Source of the DNA: Gigaspora rosea
Taxonomy: Eukaryota; Glomeromycota; Glomeromycetes; Diversisporales; Gigasporaceae
Length of the DNA stretch: 64,000 nt
Direction of reading: 5' to 3'
Assembly: GCA_003550325.1 (NCBI GenBank)
Contig: QKWP01000249.1
Location: 115,052-179,051 of the forward strand
Of the stretch, positions 21,270 through 33,000 are shown in pieces (within the stretch, counting starts at the first letter, position 1; the number at the start of each line of letters is the position of its first letter). Below the pieces are notes generated by a model that was given only the letters and a program-made list of their open reading frames with translations, was not told the DNA's origin and did no database searches. Made by a program: the position numbers and the translations under genes.

Positions 21270-21762
21270 TTTCAATCTCAAGCAATTTAGAATAATTTGA
21301 TTTTTAGAAGAGCTGAAATTGTGAATTCTAAATTGAAAATTTTCTAAAAAGCACAGAATTCTTAGAGAAATTTAGAATTCTATGAGGACCCGGACATTCC
21401 TTATATAGGTCATAACTAGATTTTGGCCAATTTTGATCTAATTTGCTAAAAATGACAAAACTATATTTACTTAAATAACTTTTGATCCAGTGATTAGAAT
21501 TGAATAAAGTTTTTTTATTAGATGCACCCCACTGAAAGCTTCATTTAAAAAAGTTCATTCAAATTGGACTACTGGATGCCAAGATAATTGCCAAAAACTG
21601 TTTTTTTGCTTCTCAAATTTTGGGGTTTTTGCTGAAATGCATAATGTATGACCTTTGTACTAAATGTCTGGAGTCCTATTCTGTAGGGAATTTTCAATTC
21701 AGAATTTATAATTTCGGCTCTTCTAAAAATTGGGTTATTCTAAATTGCTTTGAGATTGGAAA
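21270..21762. mobile_element. Palindromic non-autonomous element, about 490 bp
   Basis: The left arm TTCAATCTCAAGCAATTTAG and the following TTTTTAGAAGAGCTGAAATT are mirrored at 21690-21762 over about 75 bp with few mismatches. No coding capacity. A second pair of ends lies inside (21385-21676), so this is a nested pair. Confidence 0.75.
21385..21676. mobile_element. Inner MITE with AGGACYCC ends
   Basis: AGGACCCGGACATT (21385) and its counterpart AATGTCTGGAGTCCT (to 21676), with GGTCATA/TATGACC inside, form terminal inverted repeats of about 30 bp with gaps. The ends are like those of the elements at 27083 and 42866. TA borders suggest a Tc1/mariner-type origin (inference). Confidence 0.6.
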
Positions 21763-21868
21763 TATATATATGTGATCAAAAGTTCAAAGATAAAATGAAA
21801 GTAAATTCAAACAGCTAATTTGGTAATAAAGTTAACTAGAATTATAACAAGTAATATAATATTAAATA

Positions 21869-22032
21869 AGGGGCATGCCATTTATTATGTAATTTTTACC
21901 ATAGATACATGGTCATGAGTATTGATCACATCTAAATATTATATTAATCAATCAGAATTAGATAAAATAATTACACCATACATGGATAGGAGTACTAAGT
22001 AAAAAATATTACATAATAAATAGCATGCCCCT
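21869..22032. mobile_element. MITE, 164 bp
   Basis: AGGGGCATGCCATTTATTAT and its mirror (ATAATAAATAGCATGCCCCT) form a terminal inverted repeat of about 24 bp with two mismatches. The inner part is non-coding. Confidence 0.8.
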
Positions 22033-22807
22033 AACATTATTGTAATTATAATCACTGTAACAATAATGATTTTATTAGTAGAATTTAATATAATATTACA
22101 AATTGCTATCTGGATTTAATATCTTGGTCAAAAAATTTAAACATAACTAACTTTCATAAGGGCGCTAACTTTATTACCTAATATCCATTTACTATAGAGG
22201 CTTACTTCACTCCCAAATAATATGTTTGTCAAATTTAATTAGCTAAAATTTTTATATAAGATAAGATTTGGCTTGATCCTACCTCTAATATATTATCTAA
22301 TAAATGTTAGTACTCTAATTTAGTTCAAACATAGACCAGACCAAATTGATTCTTGTTTAATATAATATAAAATAACTATAAAAGAGGGGTAGGATATTGC
22401 AAAAATCACAAAAATAATAATACTGCAACTTTATTGGTTGATTTTATATATATTAACTATATAAAATTTAAAAAATTAGGAGAAGCAAATACTATTAATT
22501 ACTATTAATATGTATTGAACTTATATAAAGTTTAAAAAATAGGAGGGAGGTCATGTTAAACAAAGAATTAAATTGGTCTGCCTTAATTCAGATTTGATTG
22601 AATGCTAGTTACAAATGATAAATATAAAAGAAAGTTTATTTAAAATATAGTTTATTTAAAATTTTTTGATTAAGCTAACTAAGCCAATAAAATTTCATCA
22701 ATTTTGATTAACTAGGATCACTAGATACAAATAGTAAAAATCTATAGTGCAAATAGCAATTTTCTATTAATAATATTATAATATATTAGTAAGGAAATAG
22801 AAATTTG
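22033..22807. other. AT-rich non-coding stretch
   Basis: No gene. A segment near 22545-22590 (CATGTTAAACAAAGAATTAA) occurs in inverted form near 40845-40900, so repeat debris is present. Confidence 0.5.
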
Positions 22808-22811
22808 GGGT

Positions 22812-23735
22812 GTGGCGACTTAGGGAAGTTGGTAAGTTGTCACCCCCCAAGTGGCAGGTCTAGAGTTCAAATCCCACTGGCGACGCTTTTGAAAAATAGA
22901 CCTGTGTTATGGTAACTGTGTCTTGTCGATCGGTTGGGTACATTACCTGTAGTCCTTGGTTACCATCTTGAATGGGAGCTTTCGGGCGAAATTGTGTCTC
23001 ATTACACAGACAAATCCAAGGAACCGGAGAAACAGAAACCCATTTGGCAAGTCCCGAGTGGAGAGGTAGCTAGACTTTCGACAGTACCGGGGAAAAGGAT
23101 CTTAGCAGTGACTGACCGGAAAACTGGACGGGCAAGAGCCCCTATGGCAAAGTGGCCCACCAACCTGGCCGCTGGAGAAACTGGAGGAAAAGGTCATGTG
23201 TTATAGAAGCATGAACCAAGGAAAGGGTGACCTTAGGCACCTAAAGCCTGGCAGACCAATCCTTCCGGGCCAACTGGATTGGTAGTCTGGGATAACTGGG
23301 GAAAAGGATCCAAAGAGTGACTGACTGGGTACTGGGGTCTAGTAAACTTCGCAAGGGCAGTAGTAGGTAATGGTAGCGGTTGCAGGGTATCTCCCTGACT
23401 GCAAGTTGTTTGCCTCGGTGAATGCGTAAGTTACCAAAAATGTAGGTGAATATCTGTGGGAGACAGGTATCACTCTACCAGGTTTACCACAGGGGCAAAT
23501 GCCCTCCAATAGGTGTTTGGCTAAAGCCTCAGGGTACTTTCACAGCGAATTACTCGTGAAAGAGTATATTGAAAGGAATATTGAACATGGGTAGAAGCCA
23601 GAGAGTTTAAATAGGCAATCCCCTAGCTGGGTTGCAGGTATGGCATCTAGTGTAGAACCTTTGGGCGGACTATTTAAATTAGACAACCAAAAGTTGTACG
23701 TGTGGCTAGTTGTACTCTCGTTATACAAATGTAAT
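22812..23735 (+). mobile_element. tRNA-headed retroposon, copy 1 (3' end unclear)
   Basis: The head folds like a decayed tRNA. It has a strong A box (TAGGGAAGTTGG, 22821-22832), a B box (AGTTCAAATCC, 22864-22874), an anticodon stem GTCAC/GTGGC with a 7-nt loop CCCCCAA, and 5 of 7 acceptor pairs. A body of about 850 bp follows that is visibly richer in G+C than the surroundings. The first 500 bp align with the copy at 25155 (for example ACACAGACAAATCCAAGG and ACCCATTTGGCAAGTCC). No poly(A) tail is found, so copy 1 is 3'-truncated or diverges. The 90-codon frame at 22934-23206 is not conserved in copy 2. It is a long SINE-like element with an internal RNA polymerase III promoter (inference). 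Confidence 0.7.
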
Positions 23736-23800
23736 ATAAAAGCTAATATAATCTATATTTACATTTAAGTATTACATGTAAAATTTTACATTAAACAACT

Positions 23801-23925
23801 TTCCTAAGTTAAAAAGGTAGATTGTTTTAGTAAAAAAGTTTATATATACTAACTTTAAAAATTTTTGATTTTTTTTATAAAACATTTTTTTTTACTAAGA
23901 TAATCTATCTTTATAACTTAGAAAA
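23801..23925. repeat. MITE-like hairpin, 125 bp
   Basis: TTCCTAAGTTAAAAAGGTAG is mirrored by CTATCTTTATAACTTAGAAA; inner arms TTTTAGTAAAAAA and its mirror. Non-coding. Confidence 0.7.
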
Positions 23926-24029
23926 ATAAAATTTTTCCTATAAAATCGTGCGATTTGATTGGTTGAAGCAGGGTGCAACATGTCGCAGGTGCGACAAATT
24001 TATTTTTCCAATTGGTAAAATATCAATAT

Positions 24030-24101
24030 GTTGGGTTGTTAATATAGTAGTTATTCTTTTAGATTGCAAATCAAAAGGTTGCTAGTGCAAATTCCTTGGA
24101 T
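24030..24101 (+). pseudogene. tRNA-Cys-like relic
   Basis: The order matches a tRNA: a D-arm-like GTTAATATAGTAGTTAT, an anticodon arm TTAGATTGCAAATCAAAAGG whose 7-nt loop TTGCAAA has anticodon GCA, and a B-box-like GTGCAAATTCC. The acceptor and T stems do not pair well. It is a degenerate tRNA gene or the head of another SINE; a functional tRNA is unlikely. Confidence 0.5.
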
Positions 24102-24468
24102 ATAAAATAGAAAAAACTAGTTGGTTAGAAAACTAAAACACTAATATGAGAAAACATGAACCTAGAATATCTGCAAATAGACTTAATTGGGCATTTGCAA
24201 TTATTAAATTTGTGGTAGTAAAATAGAATATGTTAGAACCTAAATTGGAATAACCAAAGTTATAAAATATAATAAGAGCTAAAGTTTAGAATATTACTTT
24301 ATGAACTAATAGTAATACAATCCAAGGTATAATTCATACTAACAGGTGTCTGAAAATAAAAAAATATAGAGTTTTACTAAAAAGATAAATGTTTAGTACC
24401 TACTGGACATTTGGGCATTCTAAAATTGAACAAGCCAGATAAAACTATATTAAATAGTTTTGTATATT

Positions 24469-25118
24469 CCTTAAACTGTCCATTTTAGCAGACAAATTTG
24501 GCTACTTAAATTTTATAAATTCATATTTGATCTATTTTTTTAAAAAATAAAAATATTTTATAATTTTTTTTTTAAATAAAAACTATAATTATATACTATT
24601 TAAAACTTCTTTTTATTTGCTTAATATTTATAAAAAATTTGAAGTTGCTTATAAAAAAAAAATTTATAATTTTTTAAAAAAATTTTAATTTTAAAAATTT
24701 TTTCTGTTTTTTTAGTTTTACTCAATAAAATTATAAGATAGCCCCTATTATCTTAATCCAAAGTTGTAGACAATTTAAAATTACACTACTTTTATTATTA
24801 AAACTTTTACAACTTATTAAGCAAAATTTGAACTTTACTTAGTAGTAACTACAAAAATTCTCTTTGGGAACATATAAAATTTTAAGTAACTTTTTAAAAT
24901 TTTAATAGTAAAACTAAAAAATAAGTTTTATTAAAAATGTAATATCTTTATCAAAATAAAGATAGAATAATAAAGTTTAAATATATTATATATAAAAGGA
25001 ATATCTTTAATTTTATTGAATAAATAGGGGGTCAAGCTTAAATAAATTTTAAGAAAACTCAAAAAAACTTTTTAAAAATCATTTTAGCAGACAAATTTGC
25101 CTGCTAGATGGTTTAAGG
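24469..25118. mobile_element. Possible non-autonomous element, about 650 bp
   Basis: CCTTAAACTGTC (24469) and GATGGTTTAAGG (to 25118) are terminal mirrors, and AGCAGACAAATTTG occurs just inside both ends. The interior is AT-rich and non-coding. No target duplication was found. Confidence 0.45.
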
Positions 25119-25154
25119 GATAATTGTATATATTTATAGTCAATAAATTCAAAG

Positions 25155-26462
25155 CATAGGGTATGGCGATATAGAGAAGCTGTCTGGTTGTCACCCTCTA
25201 AGTAACAGGTCTAGAGTTCAAATCCCACTGGAGACGAATTGGAAAATAGGCCTATGTTACGGTAATATTCGTTTATTAATCGGTCAGGTATATTATCTGT
25301 ACCTTGGTACTACCATCTTGAATGGGGCATCGATGCAGCTGTGTAAATAACACAGACAAATCCAAGGGACTGAAAGAATTGAAACCCATTTGGCAAGTCC
25401 TGAGCAAGGAGTAAGAAAGGTCTTTCAACGGTACTACAGAAGACCAGAATTTTAACTAAAGACTGAAAAACTAGATGAAAAAAGCCCTATGGCAAAAGGG
25501 GACACCAACCTGGCTATCGGAGTTATACTAGAGAAAAAGAACCTATGTTTCAGAATTAGGTACCAAGGAGAGGGAGTCCATCAGGCACATAAAGCTAGGC
25601 CAACCAATCCTTCTGGACTAACTGCTTTGGTAGTTTGGAAGGGATCAGTAAAGGTTGAAAGAAGGGTTGGATGTGAGTACTGGGATCTGAATGAACCTGT
25701 AAGGGCAAACGGAACTTACCAGCCAGTAAAAGGTGAAAGCATGGAGGCATGTACATATCAAGACCTAATGGGCTCTAGGTGTACTCATATGAGAGTCTTT
25801 GGACGTTAAGAAGTGCTGGAACTACCAATATGGGTATAGATGGTAGAAGTGCATGTAGTAGTAACAGGGTTCCCTGAGCCTCATGATGCTATTCAACTAT
25901 ATCTAGTACTAGAAGCATTTGCAAAACATGCCTGGTTACCTCGTCACTATAAAGGGAAGTACAGTTGTTCGCACATTACCGAATTCAGAACGTTAAATTC
26001 TGGGCCCAAAGTTGCAGGAACTCAGATAGTTGTGGTAGCATACAGGCTTGAGATACTTACCCAATATAGTAGAAGCATCTGTATGGCTTGAGATATGAAC
26101 TTCTGAGAAGTACACCAGTAGGAATCTTAGGTATACCAATCTGAAAGCACAAAGCACCTATCTGGCAACGTACACCAAATTGGAAGTGATAATACTAGGT
26201 AGTGTGGGTAAAGTAGCGGACATATGAATACCAATTGTTGGTTAGAGAGGGACATACAAGCTAGGTCAGTCATATAAATGGGAATATGGAAGGCTTTAGT
26301 GGGTTTTAGCCATGGATAAATAGTTGTATAACCTAAAGTTCTAGTTTCAATACTTGTATATAATATGTATATACTTCGGCAATATGTCAACTTACTTAAG
26401 TATTAATAAAAGTTTGGGCAGGAGCTACACCCGGGGTTCCCCCTAATATTAAAAAAAAAATA
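25155..26462 (+). mobile_element. tRNA-headed retroposon, copy 2, full length with 13-bp target duplication
   Basis: The element is flanked by a 13-bp direct repeat AATAAATTCAAAG (25142-25154 and 26463-26475) and ends in CTAATATTA plus poly(A). The head has an A box-like TAGAGAAGCTGTCTGG and an intact B box AGTTCAAATCC (25214-25224). The total length of 1.3 kb is far above usual SINEs. Open frames at 25489-25809 and 25840-26091 have no recognisable domain and are not shared with copy 1, so coding is unlikely. Mobilisation by a LINE in trans is the likely mechanism (inference from tail and duplication). Confidence 0.8.
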
Positions 26463-26629
26463 AATAAATTCAAAGTATTCATAAGCAACTGGTGCAAAGT
26501 TTAAAAAAATTAGTAGGATATTATATATTATTAGTATATTATAATATTACAAGTATTAAATAAGGTGCCACTGGTGCTCTTTTCAAGAATACTAAGTATC
26601 TATAATAAGTGAAACTCGAGTTTTTAAAA

Positions 26630-27990
26630 TTCTGCTATGTCCCAACTATCATGATTTTACTATTATACTATGTTCATTATTGTGTGAAATATTAGTACTG
26701 CATCTTGAACTATCATGTGTGCCTATACTAACTACTGTGCTACTAACTATCTTGTTATATTCAAACTATTATACTTCTATTAATGTATGTTTGTTATCAT
26801 GTCACATTTTGTTCTAGAGAAAAAAGAAATATTTGTACTGTACATAAAACAAAAAAATTACTATATTACTAATATCTGAACTATTATGCCTTTACTATTA
26901 TGCTATATTCTGTTCTAAAGAAAAAAAGAAACATTAATACTGTATAAAAAGAAAAAAATTACTATGTTCTAAACCATTATATTTCTACTATTATAATATG
27001 TTAGTTATTATATAAAATGTTAGTACTGTATTAAAAAAATACTACTATATTACTAATTATCTTGCTATGTCCCAAACTATTATAGGACCCCAAAGAACTC
27101 TGATACAACTTAGATCTGAGTTTGTATAGTTTTAGCAGTATTTTAGTCAAAAAGATGTATAAAATAGAGCAAAATTTAAAAAAAATTTACTATATAAAAA
27201 TGCAATGTTTAATAAATTTCTATACAAAATTTCTTTTTTTAGAATCATCTGAGTTGTATTAAAGTTCTTCAGAGTCCTACTATTATACTTCTACTATGAT
27301 TATTTGTTATTGTGCTATGTTCTGCTATAAAGAAAAAAGAAATATTAGTACTTTATATATATATATAATATTATTACACTACTAATATCCCAAATTATTA
27401 TACTTCTACTATTATACTACATTTTTTATTGCACTATGTTTTGTTTTAAAAAAAAATATAATACTGTATATATATATCTATTATATTTTTTTATCATGTT
27501 ATATTTGTTATCACACTATAAAAGAAAAAAGAAATGTTAGTACTATATAAAAAAAATACTACTATGCTACTAACTATCTTACTATGTCCCAAACTATCAT
27601 GCTTTTACTATCATATTTTCATTATTTCACTATGTTCAGTTTTAAAGAAAAAAAGAAATATTAGTACTCTATATATATATTAAAAAAAAATCTTACAAAT
27701 TACTAATAGCTAACATCCTGAACTATCATGTTTTTACTATTATACTATGTTTGTTATTATGCTAAAGAAAAAAAATATTAGTATTGTATATATACTAACT
27801 ATCTTGTTATATTTCAAACTATCATACTTCTACTATTATGCTATATTTGCTATTGCACAAAAAGTTAGTACTGTATTAAAAAAAAGTAAGGAGAAAAAAT
27901 ATACTACTAACTATCTTGCTAGTTTTGAATTATTATGCTTCTACTATCATATATTCATTATCTATATCTCAGTTAATCTAATTTCAATAA
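26630..27990. repeat. Degenerate tandem array, about 12 units
   Basis: Units of roughly 90-130 bp each contain variants of AACTATCTTGCTATGTCCCA, ACTATTATACTATGTTC and AAAAGAAATATTAGTACTGT. The array is interrupted by the MITE at 27083-27279. No gene is seen; the frame at 27747-28031 is part of the array. Confidence 0.75.
27083..27279. mobile_element. MITE, about 197 bp, TAGGACCCC ends
   Basis: TAGGACCCCAAAGAACTCTG and ATACAACTTAGAT at the left are mirrored by ATCTGAGTTGTAT and AAGTTCTTCAGAGTCCTA at the right, a terminal inverted repeat of about 33 bp. TA at both borders fits a Tc1/mariner-type MITE. Confidence 0.8.
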
Positions 27991-28319
27991 TACAAAGTGT
28001 GCATAAAGAATGGAAGCAATTTCAAATCTAAAAGATAAATTGATTTTTTAAAAAAATAATCAAACAACTGATTATTAATTTATATAGACAAATTACAAAT
28101 ATATACAATATTAGCAAAATGATCAAATTCTTTATAAATTATATATGTATAATAATCTTCTTATGATATTAGCAATGCATTAGGAGAGTGCCATTTATTA
28201 GCTAATTTTTTAAGAGGGTGGGAGTGGAGCAATTATCAGGTCCTATATATAATATAATATATATAATATATATAAATATATATTTATATATATAATACAG
28301 TCGTCCTCCCATATAATCA

Positions 28320-29003
28320 CACAGTTGGGTACATACTACTCGGGTGATTATAAAGAAGTGTAACTCTATAAAGGTTACCTTTATATAATCATGACTTATA
28401 TTAAAAATAAAAAATGTGATTTAATAAAGGTTAAAATAAAAAATGAGGTTTATTTATTAGTAAAAGCTATGGGCACATAACTTATAGGCAAAACATAGTT
28501 TGAATTAAGGTTAAAATTAAGTATTAAGTGTATTTAAATAATACCAATGTTGTTGTGCCTATAAATTATATTAATTGAATTTAGATAATGTTACTAATTT
28601 GCATTAGTGAACTGCATGCTTGTATCAAAAGAATACCGGTAATAGGTTTTGTAGCAGAATTTTTATAGCAATAATAAAGGGAATTTACACATTGGAACCC
28701 AAATTTAAAAATAATTATAAGGGCCCAACTTAAAAATATTTATTTATAAAAGTCTAAATTTTGAAAATATTACAAATACGAGCCCAAGAAATTTTGCTTC
28801 ATATGAATTAGTGCCCATCGTAGCTTAAGCAAAATCTTATGATTTAACTTGTTCATACAGTACAAGAAATCTAAAAACTACAATTATACCTTAAAAAGGC
28901 AAATATATGTATTGAAATTCTAAACTATTAGTAATAAATGTACGTACGGTGCTAGAAATCTAAATACCACAATTATTTCTTATTGAGAAATATATAAAAT
29001 TTA
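28320..29003. other. Left non-coding part of the pogo-like element
   Basis: AT-rich, repeated GTGATTATA motifs near the end, no coding frame. Confidence 0.5.
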
Positions 29004-29799
29004 GGGAACCGCTATTTACACTATGGTTTTTGCTATTTGCACCATGGATTTAGTGTAATAGTAGATCATCAATCAACCTTTTCTATTTGCACCATGGTAA
29101 TATATATTGCACCAATAAAAACTCGCATTTTTTTGTAGATTAATAGTTATTTCGCGCTGTTAATAATGTGTAACATTATACAAATCTTGTTTTAGTAATC
29201 TAGTAGGCCTGCTAACCTAATTTTATAATGCGGGCCAACCCTAACCCTAATTTTATAATTCAGGCCAACCCTTACCCTAATTTTTTAAGGCCTTAAAAAT
29301 TTAGGGTAAGAGTTGGTATGCATTATAAAATTAGGGTTAGGGTTGGCCCGCATTATAAAATTAGGTTAGCAGGCCTACTAGATTAAGTAACCAAAATAAG
29401 ACTTGTGTAATATTACACGACATTAGTGGTGCAAATAACTGTTAATCTACAAAAAAAAGCGTGTTTTTATTGGTGCAATATTAATATAGCCCAAGGTTAC
29501 ACAAATTGCAAAATTCTGGCCCGCATTATGTTAAGGCCTTAAAAAATTAGGGTAAGAGTTTGCCCGCATTATAAATTTAGGGTTAGGGTTGGCCCGCATT
29601 AGATTGGGCTACCAAAAGAAGCTTTGTGTAATTTCACACAACAATAACAGCGCCAATAACTGTTAATCTACAAAAAAAGGCAAGTTTTTATTAGTGCAAC
29701 ATATATTACCATGGTGCAAATAGAAAATGTTGATTGATCTACTGTTACACAAAATCCATGGTGCAAATAGCAAAAACCATAGTGTAAATAGCGGTTCCC
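29004..29799. mobile_element. 796-bp foldback element with perfect 8-bp target duplication
   Basis: GGGAACCGCTATTTACACTA at 29004 is mirrored at 29780-29799, and both sides carry AAAATTTA (8 bp). The arms extend inward through ACCATGGATTTAGTGTA, TGCACCATGGTAATATATAT and further blocks. A second palindrome around TAAGGCCTTA (near 29289) and a third around TTAAGGCCTTAA (near 29534) make a compound structure. Short AACCCTAACCCTAA runs occur inside. No protein is encoded. An 8-bp duplication would fit hAT- or KDZ-type transposases. Confidence 0.85.
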
Positions 29800-29914
29800 A
29801 AAATTTATTAATAGTACCATATTTCTTAAATATTAATTTTAATAAATACAAACATACGTAACTCAAATTTTACTTCTGGTGCATAAGAAATATCATCGTT
29901 TTTTTTTTTTGCTA

Positions 29915-29931
29915 AATGAGGTCTTGCCTCA
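29915..29931 (-). terminator. 3'-terminal stem-loop of the LINE
   Basis: On the minus strand TGAGG-CAAGA-CCTCA forms a 5-bp stem just before the poly(A). Some LINEs use a 3' stem-loop for recognition by their own reverse transcriptase; that role here is inference. Confidence 0.5.
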
Positions 29932-30050
29932 GTTTTTATTTAATTTTATATAATTACATTTACTACAAATGCTTTTACATTTATTTAACTATTAAACTAA
30001 AGCTTGGGCTAATTTACCCACGACCCAGACTCAGTAGGCCAAAGTCCTCC

Positions 30051-33000
30051 TTAATCGGTGTAATTATTAATAATATGGGGAGTACAATTGAATTGTACGA
30101 ACATGTTTTCCCATTGTTGTAGTTTGGCTTTGGTGTTTCTATTAGTTGTGTCTTTGCAGTGATTTTTGAATATTTCTCCTGCTACCGTCTTTATTTCTTT
30201 ATCATTGTCATTGTTTTCTTTCTCGTCTTTGTTTCTGTTTCTTTCTTTTTGATCTTTTTCTTTATTTCTAATTTTCCATATTTTCTCATATATAGCTTCT
30301 GTAATCTTGTGTAATATTTGGACCGTGAGTGATTCTTTCCTTCCTTCTTTGTTTGTAAGTTTGTTTATTTCGATAACTTCTTTTTTCTCTATTATCCTGT
30401 GTGTTATGCGTGTTAGACCTGTGTTTGTGTCTGTAGTACAAAAGGAGTTAGTAATAGTATGGGTTATGTTATTAAGTATTGCCTCTGTCATTATTTCTTT
30501 TTCTTCTAGTATTTTTCTTGTTTCTTCTTTAATAATCTTTCGCAAACTTGTTTCATTTTTGTCATATACTATCATATGATAGTTGCTCTCTGTTTGTCTA
30601 CATTGTTTTGGGCACCATGGTTCTGTTTTCTTTTTTTCTCCTCTGTTGTTCAGGACTTCGTTTGTGGGTAGTTCTTCAAATAATATCTTGATTTTGAACG
30701 CTTTAAGTCGTGATGCTTTCGAATTGGTTTCTCGTGTCGTTGGTTTGCATTTGTAGTTTATATTTTCGAAGAAAGCGTCCCAATCTGCTGTTTCCTTCCT
30801 GGATTCCCATGCTTGGGTTCTTATTTGTGATTGCCATTTTGCTGTTTGTCTTGCATTGTATATATGTCGAATGAATCTTCTTGTTTTGTGTGTGATTGTT
30901 GCTCCCTTCCACTTTATTATGAATATGTCTTGTCTTATCTTTTCATAGTTTATTTCTCCATTTATTTTATATCTGTTTTGGTACTCGTGTATTTTTAGAT
31001 CTGTAAGTGATTCGAAGATAAAGCTGATATTGTTTTTATCGCTAAGTGCTTTCCACATTATCCACCCTGGCCAGTTTTGTATATTTTGTATATTTTTTGT
31101 CTTGTATGATGCTATGTTGTGGATGTTTCTTGCTTTTTTGCACATATTTTGTCTCTTCTTGATGTTAATTTTACTTTTCCTTTGCTCTTAGTTATAGCCG
31201 CCAGTTGTATTAGCACTGTGATGAAGTGCTTCTCCAGTAAGGGCCATTCTTGTGTACTTATTTCCCACTGTATGTTCTTTTCTTCTATCTGACATATTAT
31301 TCCGTTTCTCTTGATGCCTTGTTGTTCTTCATTGTGTATTTGTACATTAACGTGAATCTGTTTTTTCTCCATATTTTACTTCTTATTTCTTCTAATGTCT
31401 TGTTGTCTTCTTGGTTCTTCATTATTTTTATTGAGTTTTTTTCCCATATTTTATGTATTGATGGTTTTTCTCTTTTTTTATTTGTTTTCTCAGTCTTTTT
31501 AGATCTTTTTCTTCTATTCTCATCTTCTTTTTATAATCCACGGCCAGTTTCCACAATCTATTGATATTTATTTTCTTTGCACACCGTTGGGTATTTATTG
31601 ACGGATCGTTATAGTAGCATCCTTCGCATTGTAATAGTTGTCTGCTTCTCTTTTTTTCTTTCCAATGTCTTACTGTTGCTATTTCACCTTTTATTGATGT
31701 GATTTTTCCTACCATGTTTATGTTCATTGCCCCCAAGACTACCCAGTTGGATTTTGTTGGTGTCCCTTTGCTAGTCCATGGGTTCGGTGTACATAGTGGT
31801 TGGTTTGTATTTAGGTATTTTAGTTTTATGTTCTTTTGTATTTCTTTAAACCATTTGGGTTCTTTCCCTTTTGTCATTTTCATTGTGGTTTGGGCCAGAT
31901 TCTTCCATTCCAGAGTGTTTTTATTGTCGTATTCCAAGCATTGTTCTATGTATCTTAACTCCATTTTGTTACATCTTCTCTTTATTTTCTCTTTGTTTTT
32001 CATTGTACCTAGGATTTCGTTAATTGAAGTGCCTTCCATATTTTCCGGTTTTGGCCATTTGTTATTGTTGTTTCTGCTACTACTGATTTGGACTTCTTCT
32101 ATACTTTGTATCATTTTTGCTATTGTAGTTTTGCTTTCCTCTAGTGGTAATATGTACTTATAGTGTTCTAAAATCGACTTGTTTGTTTTTGCCGCTTCTT
32201 GGATTTGTTGGATTCTTATTTTAAGTGTTGATTTTTCGAAATCTTTGTGATTAAGTAGTCTATTTAACATGGACATGTGCTATGTGATTTGCTTTTCTTG
32301 TACTGTTTTAACTCCATATATTTTATAGTGATGTATTGTTAAGTTCGGTATTGTGGTTACGATCCCCGCTTTTTGTTTGACTATTGATATGTATTGTCTA
32401 GTTATCTTTTCGGCCACTGCCTTAGGTATACTATATTCTGCACTCTATAGGACACTCTTGCCAGTAACACCATGTTAATCAGGTATACTGCTTGCTTTTC
32501 GGTTACTCTTGCTCTTGTTCTGCTTCTGATTGCACTCGACGCTGCGTTTGTTATTTTCTTTATACTTGGTTTTCTGTCCGCTTTGCATGTAAACCAGCAC
32601 CCTAGTATTCTACATACATCATTCTCTTGTGTTGCTTGTATCGTGCTCCCTAGGTATTCAATTTCTGTTTTCCTTTTGTATTAAACGTCATCAGGACGGA
32701 TTTGTGAGGGTTTACTTTTATGCTTGTCATTTTGAAGAATGATTTTGCTATATCTAGTGTTTCTTCAATCTTATTTTTTGTTCTTGCTAGCCATATCGTG
32801 TCGTTCATGAAGGCTACCGCGGGGCTTTTACTCTCCAATGTTTTTCTTTGATTCATGTCTGTATATTCAACTCTTATTGTGTATCCTTGTATTGTTTTAT
32901 AGATTTTTGATAGCAGGGGGTCGTAGTAGATCCTCCAGAGGAGCAGTGCTATCGTTTCACCTTGATCCACACCGTCCTGAACCTTGTACGTATCCGTGAT

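Noticed and set aside
22934..23206. 90-codon frame in tRNA-headed copy 1 as a gene
   Set aside because: Not conserved in copy 2 and no recognisable domain.
24030..24101. Functional tRNA-Cys gene
   Set aside because: The acceptor and T stems do not pair and the B box is altered; treated as a relic.
29240..29350. Telomere-like AACCCTAACCCTAA runs
   Set aside because: Only two units in each arm and repeated symmetrically within the foldback; not a telomere or interstitial telomeric array.
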